Assembly (NCBI GenBank): GCA_014377445.1 | Contig: JACMPP010000063.1 | Location: 1-64,000 of the forward strand | Source: Oligoflexus sp. | GTDB taxonomy: Bacteria > Bdellovibrionota_B > Oligoflexia > Oligoflexales > Oligoflexaceae | Direction of reading: 5' to 3' | DNA length: 64,000 nucleotides | Shown here: in pieces, positions 29,028 through 39,201 of the stretch | Numbering within the stretch: the first letter of the stretch is position 1 | How the letters are laid out: each line of letters begins with the position of its first letter | The notes under the pieces: generated by a model | What the model saw: the letters and a program-made list of their open reading frames with translations, nothing else | Told to the model about the DNA's origin: nothing | Database searches by the model: none | Program-made: the position numbers and the translations under genes

Positions 29028-30647
29028 ATGTCCCAATCAACTCCGATACCGAGTTCTGTCTCACGACGCAGTTTCATACGCGCTTCGACAGTTGCAGGTT
29101 CTATGCTAACAGTTGCCCCGGCCTACGGCTGGACCATGTCCACCAAGACCTACCCTCTCGAACATCGCCAAGTCATTATTATCGGAAGTGGTTTTGGAGG
29201 TTCAATTACGGCGGCTCGGCTAGCTGAAAAAGGCGTCGCTTCTCTCATCATCGAACAAGGACGGCGCTGGGACAACGAGCTTAAGCCTGGTGAACGCAGG
29301 TTTTCCCCAAACCTTTATCCGAACGGAAACTCGACCTGGTTGAGTCATTTCACTGTCGTACCTTTGGGGCCCCCTTTGCCAATACCTCGAAGCACCGGAG
29401 TCTTGCAGGGTCGTAAACTTGCCGGTAAGACCGTGTTGAATGGGGCTGCGTTCGGCGGTGGTTCCATCACTTACGGTGGAGTGTTGGTAAAGCCTGAAGA
29501 GCAAATCTACAAAAAAGTATTTCCCGCCGAAATCCCATTTAGCGAGATGCAGAGATTTTATCAGAAGGTTGGTGACAAACTGAGCCGTGGGACTATTCCG
29601 GACGATGTGCTTAACACCGACTCCTTCAAGCATGTTCGCGTCGCCAAGAAACAATGCGAAAATGCAGATGTGGAATGGGAGCTACTTCATACCGGCACGC
29701 ATTGGGATATCGTTCGTGATGAGATTGCAGGCCGCATACCAGCCTCAGTGATTCACGGCGAAGCGATTTACGGTGTAAACAGCGGCGCAAAAGCCACTAC
29801 GAATGAGACCTACCTCAAGGAAGCAGAAGCGACAGGACTTCTTGAAGTGCGCACGCTTCACCAAGTCCAAGACATTGGTCAAGACCCAGTCACTGGTTTT
29901 TATACCATCGAAGTCAACGAAATCAATGTCCGCGGCAAGGTCATTGCCAAACGCAGCTATAGTTGCGAAAAGCTATTTCTAGCAGCCGGAACGGTAGGCA
30001 CGACAGGCCTGCTCGTTAAGGCCAAAACCAAAGGTACGCTTCCCAAACTGAATAGCGAGGTAGGCGAAGGTTGGGGTAATAACGGTAACGTCTATGCTCT
30101 GCGCCTTGGAGTAGGTGAATCGACGGGCCAGTGGCAGGGCGGCCCTCCATCGATTGGTATTCGAGACCTTGAGAACCCCCTTGGTCCTATCTACATGGAG
30201 CACCCACAGCTACCGCTCGGTGTCGATATATCAGGCCTACTATATTTTGGCATTGGTTTGAATCCTACGCGTGGTCGTTTCAAGTACGACGAGAGTGCAG
30301 ATAAGATAAGCATCGAATGGCCGGAGGTAGATGAAGGTCAAAACACTATTAATCAGGCTGTTCTCAACACCATGAACAAAATGAACCAAGCAAATGGCGG
30401 CTTTACAACCTCTCTTCTGACCTATCTTAAGGACAAAGTGAAAGACGATATTTGTTATCACCCCCTGGGTGGTGTCGTCATGGGCAAGGCAGCGGACTTT
30501 TATGGTCGAGTGAAGGGCTATGAAGGCCTTTATGTCAACGACGGTTCCTTCTTGCCAGGCTCTTCAGCATGCACCAACCCATCGCTGACGATATCAGCTT
30601 TTGCTGAGCGAAATATTGAAGATATTTTAGCGAATGACTTTGCTTAA
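29028..30647 (+). CDS. GMC-family FAD oxidoreductase, cholesterol-oxidase-like, with Tat-type signal
   Basis: 539 aa; SRRSFIRAS twin-Arg; IIIGSGFGGSITAARLAEKG Rossmann motif; DDICYHPLGGVVMGKAADFYGRVKGYEGLYVNDGSFLPGSSACTNPSLTISAFAERN aligns by eye with Streptomyces-type cholesterol oxidase. Confidence 0.85.
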   Translation: MSQSTPIPSSVSRRSFIRASTVAGSMLTVAPAYGWTMSTKTYPLEHRQVIIIGSGFGGSITAARLAEKGVASLIIEQGRRWDNELKPGERRFSPNLYPNGNSTWLSHFTVVPLGPPLPIPRSTGVLQGRKLAGKTVLNGAAFGGGSITYGGVLVKPEEQIYKKVFPAEIPFSEMQRFYQKVGDKLSRGTIPDDVLNTDSFKHVRVAKKQCENADVEWELLHTGTHWDIVRDEIAGRIPASVIHGEAIYGVNSGAKATTNETYLKEAEATGLLEVRTLHQVQDIGQDPVTGFYTIEVNEINVRGKVIAKRSYSCEKLFLAAGTVGTTGLLVKAKTKGTLPKLNSEVGEGWGNNGNVYALRLGVGESTGQWQGGPPSIGIRDLENPLGPIYMEHPQLPLGVDISGLLYFGIGLNPTRGRFKYDESADKISIEWPEVDEGQNTINQAVLNTMNKMNQANGGFTTSLLTYLKDKVKDDICYHPLGGVVMGKAADFYGRVKGYEGLYVNDGSFLPGSSACTNPSLTISAFAERNIEDILANDFA

Positions 30648-30671
30648 TTGATAGGTTTTTTGGAACGATAT

Positions 30672-30705
30672 GCTCGGATTCGTCTATTGGGTCCGAGCTT
30701 TTTTT
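30672..30705 (+). terminator. Rho-independent terminator of the GMC oxidoreductase gene
   Basis: GCTCGGA...TCCGAGC followed by T7. Confidence 0.85.
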
Positions 30706-30883
30706 CGAAGGACAGCGGCTCGGCCGCCGCTCGATTGGAATCGCCTAAGGCCGCTCATAACGAGCATCGAGTCGAGACGTTATAAAAGCTCCTTGCTGAA
30801 GGTCGACGCCAATTACCATCGAAGGGAAATTGCTGGTGATCAATCTCCCGCATAACGACCCTAAGTGCCGTCCTCACTGAGAT

Positions 30884-32737
30884 TTAAGCCTCAGATTCTT
30901 TCGCTTTCAAAGCCGTGTGAAGGTTGAGCGCCGTTTTTTCGTTCACGCCTTTGATGCTCATCAGACGCTCGAGGCTTGCATCGGCGATGCCCTGAATCGT
31001 ACCGAATTCAATCAAGAGTCGCTTCTTCAGAGCTGGCCCAATCCCTGACACATCATCCAAGGCCGAAGCGTGGGAAATCCCTGAACGCTTCTTTCTGTGA
31101 TACGTGATGGCAAAACGGTGAGCCTCATCCCGGATACGGGTCACCAATCGAAAGACATGGCTGCCCTCGACCAGTTCGATCGGCACTTCCTGATAGGGGA
31201 GGACCAGGCGTTCTCTCGAGGCCTCGATCGAACGATTGTCGTTTCGTAGGCCCTTGTCGAGGCGGCTCTTCGCGAGGCCGACGATCGGTAATTTGAGATC
31301 GGGATAGGATTCGACCACTTCCATGACCGCCCGCACCTGAGGCCGTCCGCCATCGATGATGAGAAGATCAGGAAGATCTTCATCTCGAATCGCACGTTCG
31401 ATCCGGCGACGGACGATCTCCTGCATACTCGCAAAATCGTCGGGCGCTCCGACGACTGTTTTGACTTCATAACGGCGATAGAATTCTTTTGCAGGTTTCC
31501 CATTCACAAAACAGACGTCGGAGGCGACGATCGCCATACCCTGAAGGTTGGAGATGTCGATGCATTCGATACGCTCCGGCCAGCGCGGCAGATCCAAAGC
31601 TTCCTGCAGAAGCTGCAGACCTAGCTGCTGCTGGTTCTTTTGATTTTCCTGCGCTTCGAGTTGATGCATCGCATTGCGTTCAGAGATTTCCAGAAGATCG
31701 GTTTCCTCGCCTTTTTTCACAGCGCGAATCGTCGTTGGGCTGTCCTGTTGCTGGCAGATCACCGCGGCGAGTTCCGGCTCGAGATCGGTCGCGTCGCGCA
31801 GGAGGATCAGGGCCGGGACTTGTTTATTGGTATAGTACTGCAGGATAAACGAGGTCATTTCTTCAGGCGGAGAGCCTGCCGAACTGGGGATTATGTAATG
31901 ATCGCCGCCCAGCATCGTTCGATTTCTCACCATCGTTACGTTAAAGGATCTATTGTCGCCGGCACTTGTGATGCCGATGATATCCGCATCCATTGTCGTA
32001 TCAAGAATCGCCACCTGCTGCTGACTGATGTGATCAATCGCCTGGATTTGATCGCGAAGCTGTGCCGCCAGTTCGTAGTTCTCGGCCTTCGCCGCGAATT
32101 TCATTTTAAATTCCAGTTCACGTCTTAGCTTCGACACGTTGCCCTCCAAGAGTGATGCGGCATCTTTTATGAGGCTTATGTAAGACTTCCGATCGACTGG
32201 CAAAGTGCAGGGTCCGAGACACATTTTCATATGATAATAGTTGCAAGGTCTCTTCGCCGTCTTGAATTCATGCGGTGAACAGCGAATCAGCGGAAATATT
32301 TTATAGACCTGACGGAGGAGAACGCCCAGTCGCGACGAACTGCTGAAAGGTCCGATGTAATGAGCGCCATCGTCTTTTCTTTTGCGAACCTTTTGAATGC
32401 GTGGCCATGGGTCGTCATAACAAATGCGAAGAAAGGGATACTCTTTGTCATCCCTCAATAAAATATTAAATCGAGGCATATGATGGCGAATGAGCGTGCG
32501 CTCAAGCAGAAGAGCTTCGACCTCATTTTGAACAAGCATGAGATCGAAGTCGCATATATCACCGACAAGCGCTCGCGTTTTATACGTGTGTTGGTTGCTG
32601 TTTTGAAAATAGCTCGACACACGGTTCTTCAGATTCTTGGCTTTCCCCACGTAGATGATGGTGCCCTTCTTGTCCTTCATCAGGTAGACGCCCGAATCTG
32701 TCGGCAGCTGTTTGAGTTTGTCAGCAAGAAAACTCAT
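30884..32737 (-). CDS. uvrC: Excinuclease ABC subunit C
   Basis: 617 aa; LPTDSGVYLMKDKKGTIIYVGKAKNLKNRVSSYF GIY-YIG domain; IDISNLQG; LLIDGGRPQV; C-terminal HhH. Confidence 0.97.
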   Translation of the reverse strand: MSFLADKLKQLPTDSGVYLMKDKKGTIIYVGKAKNLKNRVSSYFQNSNQHTYKTRALVGDICDFDLMLVQNEVEALLLERTLIRHHMPRFNILLRDDKEYPFLRICYDDPWPRIQKVRKRKDDGAHYIGPFSSSSRLGVLLRQVYKIFPLIRCSPHEFKTAKRPCNYYHMKMCLGPCTLPVDRKSYISLIKDAASLLEGNVSKLRRELEFKMKFAAKAENYELAAQLRDQIQAIDHISQQQVAILDTTMDADIIGITSAGDNRSFNVTMVRNRTMLGGDHYIIPSSAGSPPEEMTSFILQYYTNKQVPALILLRDATDLEPELAAVICQQQDSPTTIRAVKKGEETDLLEISERNAMHQLEAQENQKNQQQLGLQLLQEALDLPRWPERIECIDISNLQGMAIVASDVCFVNGKPAKEFYRRYEVKTVVGAPDDFASMQEIVRRRIERAIRDEDLPDLLIIDGGRPQVRAVMEVVESYPDLKLPIVGLAKSRLDKGLRNDNRSIEASRERLVLPYQEVPIELVEGSHVFRLVTRIRDEAHRFAITYHRKKRSGISHASALDDVSGIGPALKKRLLIEFGTIQGIADASLERLMSIKGVNEKTALNLHTALKAKESEA

Positions 32738-34761
32738 TCCGCTCCCGTCTGATCCATGAACGCAAGCATGGTGTCTTTCAAGGCAGCCACGACATCACGA
32801 ACCTCGGCGGCCTTCTCAAAATCGAGATCGGCAGCATATTTCTGCATCTCTTTGCTCTTCTTTTTAATGAGCTTCTCAAGCTGGGCCATGCTTTTCACCT
32901 GATGTTCACTTAAGAGATCATCGATGATCGCCTTCGGTTTATGCCCATCGTCGCTGCTGAGGCCGTAGATTTCGCGGAGGCTGGCCTGCATCTCTTTCTT
33001 TATAGTCCTGGGCGTAACTCCATGCTTGACGTTATAGGCCATCTGTATCGTACGTCGTCGATCCGTTTCATCGAGACAGGCCTGCATCGAATCGGTGATG
33101 CGGTCGGCATAGAAAATTACGCGGCCGTCGACGTTTCGGGCGGCACGACCCACGGTTTGAATGAGGGAGGAGCGGCTGCGAAGAAAGCCCTCCTTGTCAG
33201 CGTCCATGATGGCGACGAGGGCGACTTCGGGCAGGTCTAGGCCCTCGCGCAGAAGGTTGATACCGATCAGAACATCGATAACCCCTTTGCGTAAGTCACG
33301 CAGGATTTCACTTCGTTCCAGGGATTCGATGTCGGAATGCAGGTAACGAACCTTGATGCCAAGATCCTTGTAATAGGCGCTCAGGTCTTCGGCCATTCGT
33401 TTGGTCAAAGTCGTGATGAGAACGCGATATCCTCCGATGACGGCCTTCCGAATTTCCGACAGCAGGTCGTCAACCTGATGGGTCGTCGGCCGGATTTCAA
33501 TCTGCGGGTCGATGAGGCCGGTCGGACGAATAATCTGTTCCGCATAGTGTCCGCCCGCTTGTTCGACCTCGTATTTGCCTGGCGTTGCCGAGACGTGTAA
33601 AATCAAGTCGGTGCGCTCAAGAAATTCATCAAACTTGAGCGGACGGTTGTCGAGAGCCGCTGGCAGTCGGAAGCCAAAATTCACCAAAGTCTCTTTCCGC
33701 GCGCGATCGCCGCGATACATGGCGCCGATTTGGGGGACCGTGATGTGGCTCTCGTCTATTATAGTAAGAAACTTCTCCGGGAAATAATCGAGGAGTGTCG
33801 GTGGTGGCTGACCTGGCGCCGAGCCGGTGAGATATCGAGAATAGTTCTCAATTCCAGGGCAAAATCCAATTTCCTCCAAAAGTTCGACATCGTGCATCGT
33901 TCTTTGTTCGAGGCGTTGATATTCGACGAGCTTGCCTTCGGCCTGCAACTCTCTCAGACGAATGCCAAGGTCGGTGAGAATGTCCCGTACGATCGCTTTC
34001 ATGTCGCCGCGCTCGGTCACGTAGTGGGAATTGGGGTAAATGGAAATGGAATCGTGCTGCTTGATTTTTTTGCCGGTGAGGACGTCGAAGATTGAAATGT
34101 TTTCAACTTCATCGCCAAAAAACTCGACGCGGATGCCCAGGTCCTTTTGGTGGGAGGGCAGAAGATCTACCACGTCACCTCGAACACGAAAGGTTCCGCG
34201 TTGAAGAGCGGTGTCGTTTCGCGAGTATTGAATGTCGATCAGGCTTCGAAGAAATTTATTGCGTTCAATCTCTTCGCCCACTTTGAGGTTGACCACAAGG
34301 TTGGCATAGCTATCCGGTGAACCCAGACCGTAGATGCAACTCACACTTGCGATGATTATGACGTCTTTCCTCTCAAAGAGAGTCTGGGTCGCCGCGTGAC
34401 GCATTTTATCGATGTCATCGTTGATCATGGCGTCTTTGGCGATGAACGTATCTGAACTCGGTATATACGCCTCGGGCTGATAGTAGTCATAATAGCTGAT
34501 GAAGAAACCAACAGCGTTATTGGGGAAAAACTCCCGCAGCTCGGTGAAGAGCTGAGCCGCAAGGGTTTTGTTAGGTGCGACAATCAACGTGGGCATGTTC
34601 AGCTCAGCGATGACGTTGGCCATCGTATATGTCTTACCCGAACCAGTTACACCCATTAGCACGCTGTGCTTTTGGCCGTCGGCAAAGGTTTTTTTGATTG
34701 TGGCGATCGCTGTGGGTTGGTCGCCTTGAGGCTTAAAATCGCTGGCGAGTTCGAACTGCAT
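32734..34761 (-). CDS. uvrB: Excinuclease ABC subunit B
   Basis: MQFELASDFKPQGDQPTAI, GVTGSGKTYTMANVI, YYDYYQPEAYIPSSDTFIAKDAMIN; C-terminal UVR motif. ORF extends to 34848 but MQFEL start is likely. Confidence 0.97.
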   Translation of the reverse strand: MQFELASDFKPQGDQPTAIATIKKTFADGQKHSVLMGVTGSGKTYTMANVIAELNMPTLIVAPNKTLAAQLFTELREFFPNNAVGFFISYYDYYQPEAYIPSSDTFIAKDAMINDDIDKMRHAATQTLFERKDVIIIASVSCIYGLGSPDSYANLVVNLKVGEEIERNKFLRSLIDIQYSRNDTALQRGTFRVRGDVVDLLPSHQKDLGIRVEFFGDEVENISIFDVLTGKKIKQHDSISIYPNSHYVTERGDMKAIVRDILTDLGIRLRELQAEGKLVEYQRLEQRTMHDVELLEEIGFCPGIENYSRYLTGSAPGQPPPTLLDYFPEKFLTIIDESHITVPQIGAMYRGDRARKETLVNFGFRLPAALDNRPLKFDEFLERTDLILHVSATPGKYEVEQAGGHYAEQIIRPTGLIDPQIEIRPTTHQVDDLLSEIRKAVIGGYRVLITTLTKRMAEDLSAYYKDLGIKVRYLHSDIESLERSEILRDLRKGVIDVLIGINLLREGLDLPEVALVAIMDADKEGFLRSRSSLIQTVGRAARNVDGRVIFYADRITDSMQACLDETDRRRTIQMAYNVKHGVTPRTIKKEMQASLREIYGLSSDDGHKPKAIIDDLLSEHQVKSMAQLEKLIKKKSKEMQKYAADLDFEKAAEVRDVVAALKDTMLAFMDQTGAE

Positions 34762-35073
34762 ATAAAAAACCTCATCATCGTGGGTAGAATCCCTGTCCAG
34801 CCCCGTGTTCATACTTTTCGCCGGGTGCGCTGAATGAAGCGCAGACACAATTCTGGTGATTGTCGCAGAAGATCCTTGGGATTCAATCGGTTTCTACTTG
34901 TTGCTCGGTTAAGTTTTCCACTAAAATCGAGGCTCTGTGTATGGAAGCGAAGTTTTTGGACGAATTTCGTGAAAGGACAAACACTGGCAAAATCTTTTTG
35001 GTGCGTCTTTGTATCTCGAATTCAGTCAGCTAACACTGACGTTAAGAGGCCGTTAAATCGCCAGCAGTTATGG

Positions 35074-35108
35074 CCCAATAGCGCCAATAAATTGATTGGC
35101 GCTATGGG
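35074..35108. promoter_or_regulatory. Strong perfect hairpin upstream of act operon
   Basis: CCC-A-ATAGCGCCAAT-AAATTG-ATTGGCGCTAT-GGG: 11-bp perfect arms, 6-nt loop, extended by CCC/GGG with a bulged A; no T-tract on either strand. Confidence 0.6.
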
Positions 35109-35320
35109 GAAAGTATGATAACTAAAGCCGTCATTTGAAATTTGCTTTTCGTTCGCTAAACGTTTAAATCCATGCAAGCTTTTTGGTTTTGGATGCAGAG
35201 AGATTTGAAAAAGATCTTCCTCATCCTCAAAAGTCGACATTTTGAAATCGGATCATTCATCTTGTCGTCCAGAGAATCTGCATTCGTAGGAATCGTTCTA
35301 TCCGTTTAAGGAGTCTGTCG

Positions 35321-35875
35321 TTGGCTACTGTGCGTATGTCGTTTTCACACCTAGCAAAACTGATCGTGCTCGCTTCGCTGCTAGCCACTACCGGCTGTGG
35401 TCGAGGTCACAAATTCTGGACCAACTGGTGGACCCCAGGGGATACTGTCGAGGATGTGGGTTATCATCCGGAACAGCCCATTGATTTCCCTCATGACAAG
35501 CATGCTGCTCGCGGCGTGCCTTGCCAGTACTGTCACTCGTCCGCGCGCCGTTCGGCAGTCGCTGGTATTCCTCCGCTGAATACTTGCCTTGGCTGTCACC
35601 AGTACGTCCGTACCGAGAAGGATCCGATTAAGTTCATCACCGCCAAATGGAAAGCTAACGAACCGATGCGGTGGACTAAAGTTCATGACATGCCGGATTT
35701 CGTACACTTCTCCCACCGACCACACGTTCAGAAAGGCGTTGCCTGCGCTGAATGTCATGGAGAGGTTGAAAAAATGGGGACGGTGCAACAGGTGAAGTCA
35801 CTGCAAATGGGCTGGTGTATTGAGTGCCACATGGCAAACAAGGCTTCCATTCAATGTGTAACTTGCCACTATTAA
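35321..35875 (+). CDS. actA: Alternative complex III subunit ActA (pentaheme cytochrome c)
   Basis: 184 aa with five CxxCH motifs (CQYCH, CLGCH, CAECH, CIECH, CVTCH); first gene of act cluster. Confidence 0.9.
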   Translation: MATVRMSFSHLAKLIVLASLLATTGCGRGHKFWTNWWTPGDTVEDVGYHPEQPIDFPHDKHAARGVPCQYCHSSARRSAVAGIPPLNTCLGCHQYVRTEKDPIKFITAKWKANEPMRWTKVHDMPDFVHFSHRPHVQKGVACAECHGEVEKMGTVQQVKSLQMGWCIECHMANKASIQCVTCHY

Positions 35876-35935
35876 TCAACCATCGGGAAAAGACGAGGGG
35901 CTGAAGCCAGCCTTGTTGTTATAGGGAGTAGGTAG

Positions 35936-38900
35936 ATGACGAGTCTCGATAGCGATCTTCGTGGCCTTGAGGACAATCGTGAAGTCTTTGTCGCGCATGA
36001 TCAGCCTTTCGAAAAACCAGCCAAAGAGTTTGTGCCTGGTCCGTTCTTTGTCAGCATAGAAGAAGCTATGCCTGACCTTGCTGAGGAGTCCTTTGCCGAG
36101 GATTCGAGCGGCGAGAAAAAACTAGCCGTCGATCGTCGCGATCTGATGCGTTTATTTGGTGCGGGAGCCCTCTTGGCTTCGGCCGCTTGTGTGCGTCGTC
36201 CGGTAGAACATGCCGTGCCATATGTCACACAACCTGCGGATGCCATCCCTGGTATTCCGACCTATTTCGCCAGTACGATCGACCGTGTTGGTGTTGTTGT
36301 AAAAACGCGCGAAGGTCGTCCCGTCTTTATCGAAGGGAACCCCGAGCATCCGCTGAGCCAAGGTTCAGCCTCTATCCCGGGCATGTCGGAGCTGCAGGCT
36401 CTTTACCACCCGGAACGTCCGACCACGCCTCGCATCCGCTTCGGGGACCGCCTCGTGGATGCCAGCTGGGAAGATGTCCACTCGAGCCTTGCTGATGTTC
36501 TAAAAGAGTCGAAAAAAGTCGGCTTTTTGATTAAGGGCACCACCGGCTCGTCGATCCAATTCTACAAAGACTTTCTTAAGCAAATCGGCCAGTCGGAAGA
36601 CGGCGTTTATTTGCTTGAGACCAATACTCTCTTCAACAGCATGGCTGAGGCGCATCGCCTGGCTTTTGGTGTCGATGGTATTCCCCGTTCGGATCTCCGT
36701 CGTTCGAAGCTCTTGATCGGCGTCGGCACAGACTTCCAGGATGGTGGTATCGCCAGCATCTTTGAAACCAAAAGCTGGTCGGCTGGATATACCTTCAGAA
36801 ACGGCGTCAAAGGCCGCTTCGTTACTTTCGAAAACCGCATGACTCAGACCGGTTCGAAGGCTGCTGAACGTTTCGTTATCGCTCCTGGTGACGAGCTCGG
36901 CGTGACCCTCGCGCTGGTCGAAGCTCTTCTCGCTCAAGGCGGCTCTAAGGGCAGCGCGAGCGACAAGGCTCACATCAAAGCGGTTGTCGATTCTCAAAAA
37001 GCTTTGATCGACAGCACGAAAACCCGTTTGAAACTCGATGAAGCGATCTCCAAGTTGGCCAGCGAAGCTGTTCAAGGCGGAGCGGTTCTCCTCGCCGGTG
37101 AATCAAGCGCTTCAACCCAGAACGGTACTCTCGTTCAAGTTGCGGCGATCATGGCGAACGTCCTCCTGGGCGCTTACGAGAGCTCGCTGCTCTTCTTCAG
37201 CCAGGGCTGGTTCAAAAACCCAAGTCGTCCCGGCGATATCGCTCGCTTCATCAAAGATGCAGCTTCGATCGATACGCTCTTCGTCGTCGACGTCAATCCT
37301 ACTTTCGTTTTGCCAGCTTCATTCGGACTTGATGCCGCTTTCAAAGGTATCAAACACGTCGTCAGCATGAACGCGATGCCAAGCGAAACGGATATGTACG
37401 CCTCGCATGTTCTCAATACGCATAACCCACTTGAAAGCTGGGGTGATGAAGAACTCGTCGCTGGTTTCTGGTCTATCCAGCAACCGACTGTCCGTTCGAT
37501 CACCAACAGTCACCAAGCTCAGGACGTCATGCTTTGGGTTGCCGCGAAACTGGACAAACCCATGGGCTTTGAAGACTACCGCGCTTACCTCCGTAAGCAG
37601 TGGCAGGTTCTTCACAAAGCCTCGGGTATCACCAAAGACTTTGATACCTTCTTCATGGCGATCCAACGCAAAGGCTTCTACGTTTCGCAGTTGACCAAAC
37701 GCGAAAACGCCACGAACTTTGCGGACGTCAGCGCGATCTTTAAGCCTGTCGCTATTGGCGAAGGGTTCAAACTCGTCGCTTACCTCGACTCCAAACTTGG
37801 AGATGGTTCGCACTCTGAGCGTCCGGTTCTTCAGGAAGCGGGCGACGGCTTGACAACCATCGCCTGGGATACATGGGTTGCGATCAACCCCCTTAAGTGC
37901 CGTGAACTTGGTATCAAGTATAACGACCTTATCCGTATCAAGAGCCCAGCGGGAACCATCGAAGTTTCCTGCTATCCAATGCCAGGTCTCCATTTCGATA
38001 CGATCGCAATCCCCCGCGGGAACGGTCACAAAAACGGAATGTCGAAGATCTCGGACGGCGTCGGCGTCGATCCATTGACGCTGCTTGAAGCTGTCACCGA
38101 TCCTTTGACTGGGGACCCCATCACCGCAGGTCAGATCGTTACCATCGAAAAAGTTGGTAAACGCTACCGCCTCGCGGCGATGCAGAAACACAACGATATC
38201 GCGAACCGTAAAGACATCATGCCGGTGCAGACTCTGTCCGGTGCGGTGAAGACGATGCGCGAATTCAAAAATCTTGATGATGTACCCGATTTGTATCCGT
38301 CGCTTTCTCTGAAACCAGAGGATACCGCTTCGGGTAAAGATAAACGTGGTTCGTCATGGCTCTTTCCGATGTGGAAAGCCTCTGACACCTACCGTTGGGG
38401 TATGTCGATCGACCTTGACCGTTGTAACGGTTGTGGTGCTTGTAATGTAGCCTGTACTCTTGAAAACAACATTGCACATGTTGGTCGCGAACAAATCCTG
38501 ATCGGTCGCGAGATGACCTGGATTCGTATCGATCGTTATTTCAGCGGTGAAGTGAACAATCCTGAAGTCGCATTCCAACCCGTTCCCTGCCAGCACTGTA
38601 ACCATGCGCCTTGCGAAGCTGTTTGCCCCGTATTTGCAACGACCCATGATGAAGAGGGCATGAACGTCCAGACTTACAACCGTTGTATCGGTACCCGTTA
38701 CTGCGGTAACGCTTGTCCTTACAAGGTTCGCCGTTTCAACTGGTTCACTTACAAGTGGGGAGTCATGGGTGATCGTCCGGTCGATCGCAACCCGCGTGCG
38801 CTCAACCCTGATGTCACAGTCCGTACTCGTGGTGTCATGGAGAAATGTACCTTCTGTGTGCAACGTATTCGCGACGCGAAACACAATGCGAAACAGCAAG

Positions 38901-39172
38901 GTCGTGCGATTGTCGATGGTGAGATCCGAACTGCGTGTCAAACGGCTTGTCCGAGCGATGCGATTACTTTCGGTAATCTCCTGGATCCTAACAGCCGCAT
39001 CACTCGTAACCGCCGCGATAACCGCTCCTATTTGCTTCTGAACGGCGATGCCTCGAAGCATGAGTACGGTTTGAAAACCCTGCCAAACGTGAACTACCTC
39101 ATGAAGGTTCGTCACGATGGGTCACAGGGCGTAGCAGCTAACTCGTCACCGGCAGGAATGGAACATCCATAA
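35936..39172 (+). CDS. actB: Alternative complex III subunit ActB (molybdopterin-oxidoreductase-like / Fe-S fusion)
   Basis: 1078 aa; RRDLMRLFGAGALLASAAC; C-terminal ferredoxin motifs CNGCGACNVACTLENN, CQHCNHAPCEAVCP, CIGTRYCGNACPYKVRRFNWF. Confidence 0.92.
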   Translation: MTSLDSDLRGLEDNREVFVAHDQPFEKPAKEFVPGPFFVSIEEAMPDLAEESFAEDSSGEKKLAVDRRDLMRLFGAGALLASAACVRRPVEHAVPYVTQPADAIPGIPTYFASTIDRVGVVVKTREGRPVFIEGNPEHPLSQGSASIPGMSELQALYHPERPTTPRIRFGDRLVDASWEDVHSSLADVLKESKKVGFLIKGTTGSSIQFYKDFLKQIGQSEDGVYLLETNTLFNSMAEAHRLAFGVDGIPRSDLRRSKLLIGVGTDFQDGGIASIFETKSWSAGYTFRNGVKGRFVTFENRMTQTGSKAAERFVIAPGDELGVTLALVEALLAQGGSKGSASDKAHIKAVVDSQKALIDSTKTRLKLDEAISKLASEAVQGGAVLLAGESSASTQNGTLVQVAAIMANVLLGAYESSLLFFSQGWFKNPSRPGDIARFIKDAASIDTLFVVDVNPTFVLPASFGLDAAFKGIKHVVSMNAMPSETDMYASHVLNTHNPLESWGDEELVAGFWSIQQPTVRSITNSHQAQDVMLWVAAKLDKPMGFEDYRAYLRKQWQVLHKASGITKDFDTFFMAIQRKGFYVSQLTKRENATNFADVSAIFKPVAIGEGFKLVAYLDSKLGDGSHSERPVLQEAGDGLTTIAWDTWVAINPLKCRELGIKYNDLIRIKSPAGTIEVSCYPMPGLHFDTIAIPRGNGHKNGMSKISDGVGVDPLTLLEAVTDPLTGDPITAGQIVTIEKVGKRYRLAAMQKHNDIANRKDIMPVQTLSGAVKTMREFKNLDDVPDLYPSLSLKPEDTASGKDKRGSSWLFPMWKASDTYRWGMSIDLDRCNGCGACNVACTLENNIAHVGREQILIGREMTWIRIDRYFSGEVNNPEVAFQPVPCQHCNHAPCEAVCPVFATTHDEEGMNVQTYNRCIGTRYCGNACPYKVRRFNWFTYKWGVMGDRPVDRNPRALNPDVTVRTRGVMEKCTFCVQRIRDAKHNAKQQGRAIVDGEIRTACQTACPSDAITFGNLLDPNSRITRNRRDNRSYLLLNGDASKHEYGLKTLPNVNYLMKVRHDGSQGVAANSSPAGMEHP

Positions 39173-39201
39173 TCGATAACTAGCGATGGGGCGGCGCACA
39201 A

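Noticed and set aside
37319-38191. Long minus-strand ORFs opposite actB (also 38354-39115)
   Set aside because: Complementary frames of a conserved Fe-S/molybdopterin-like protein.
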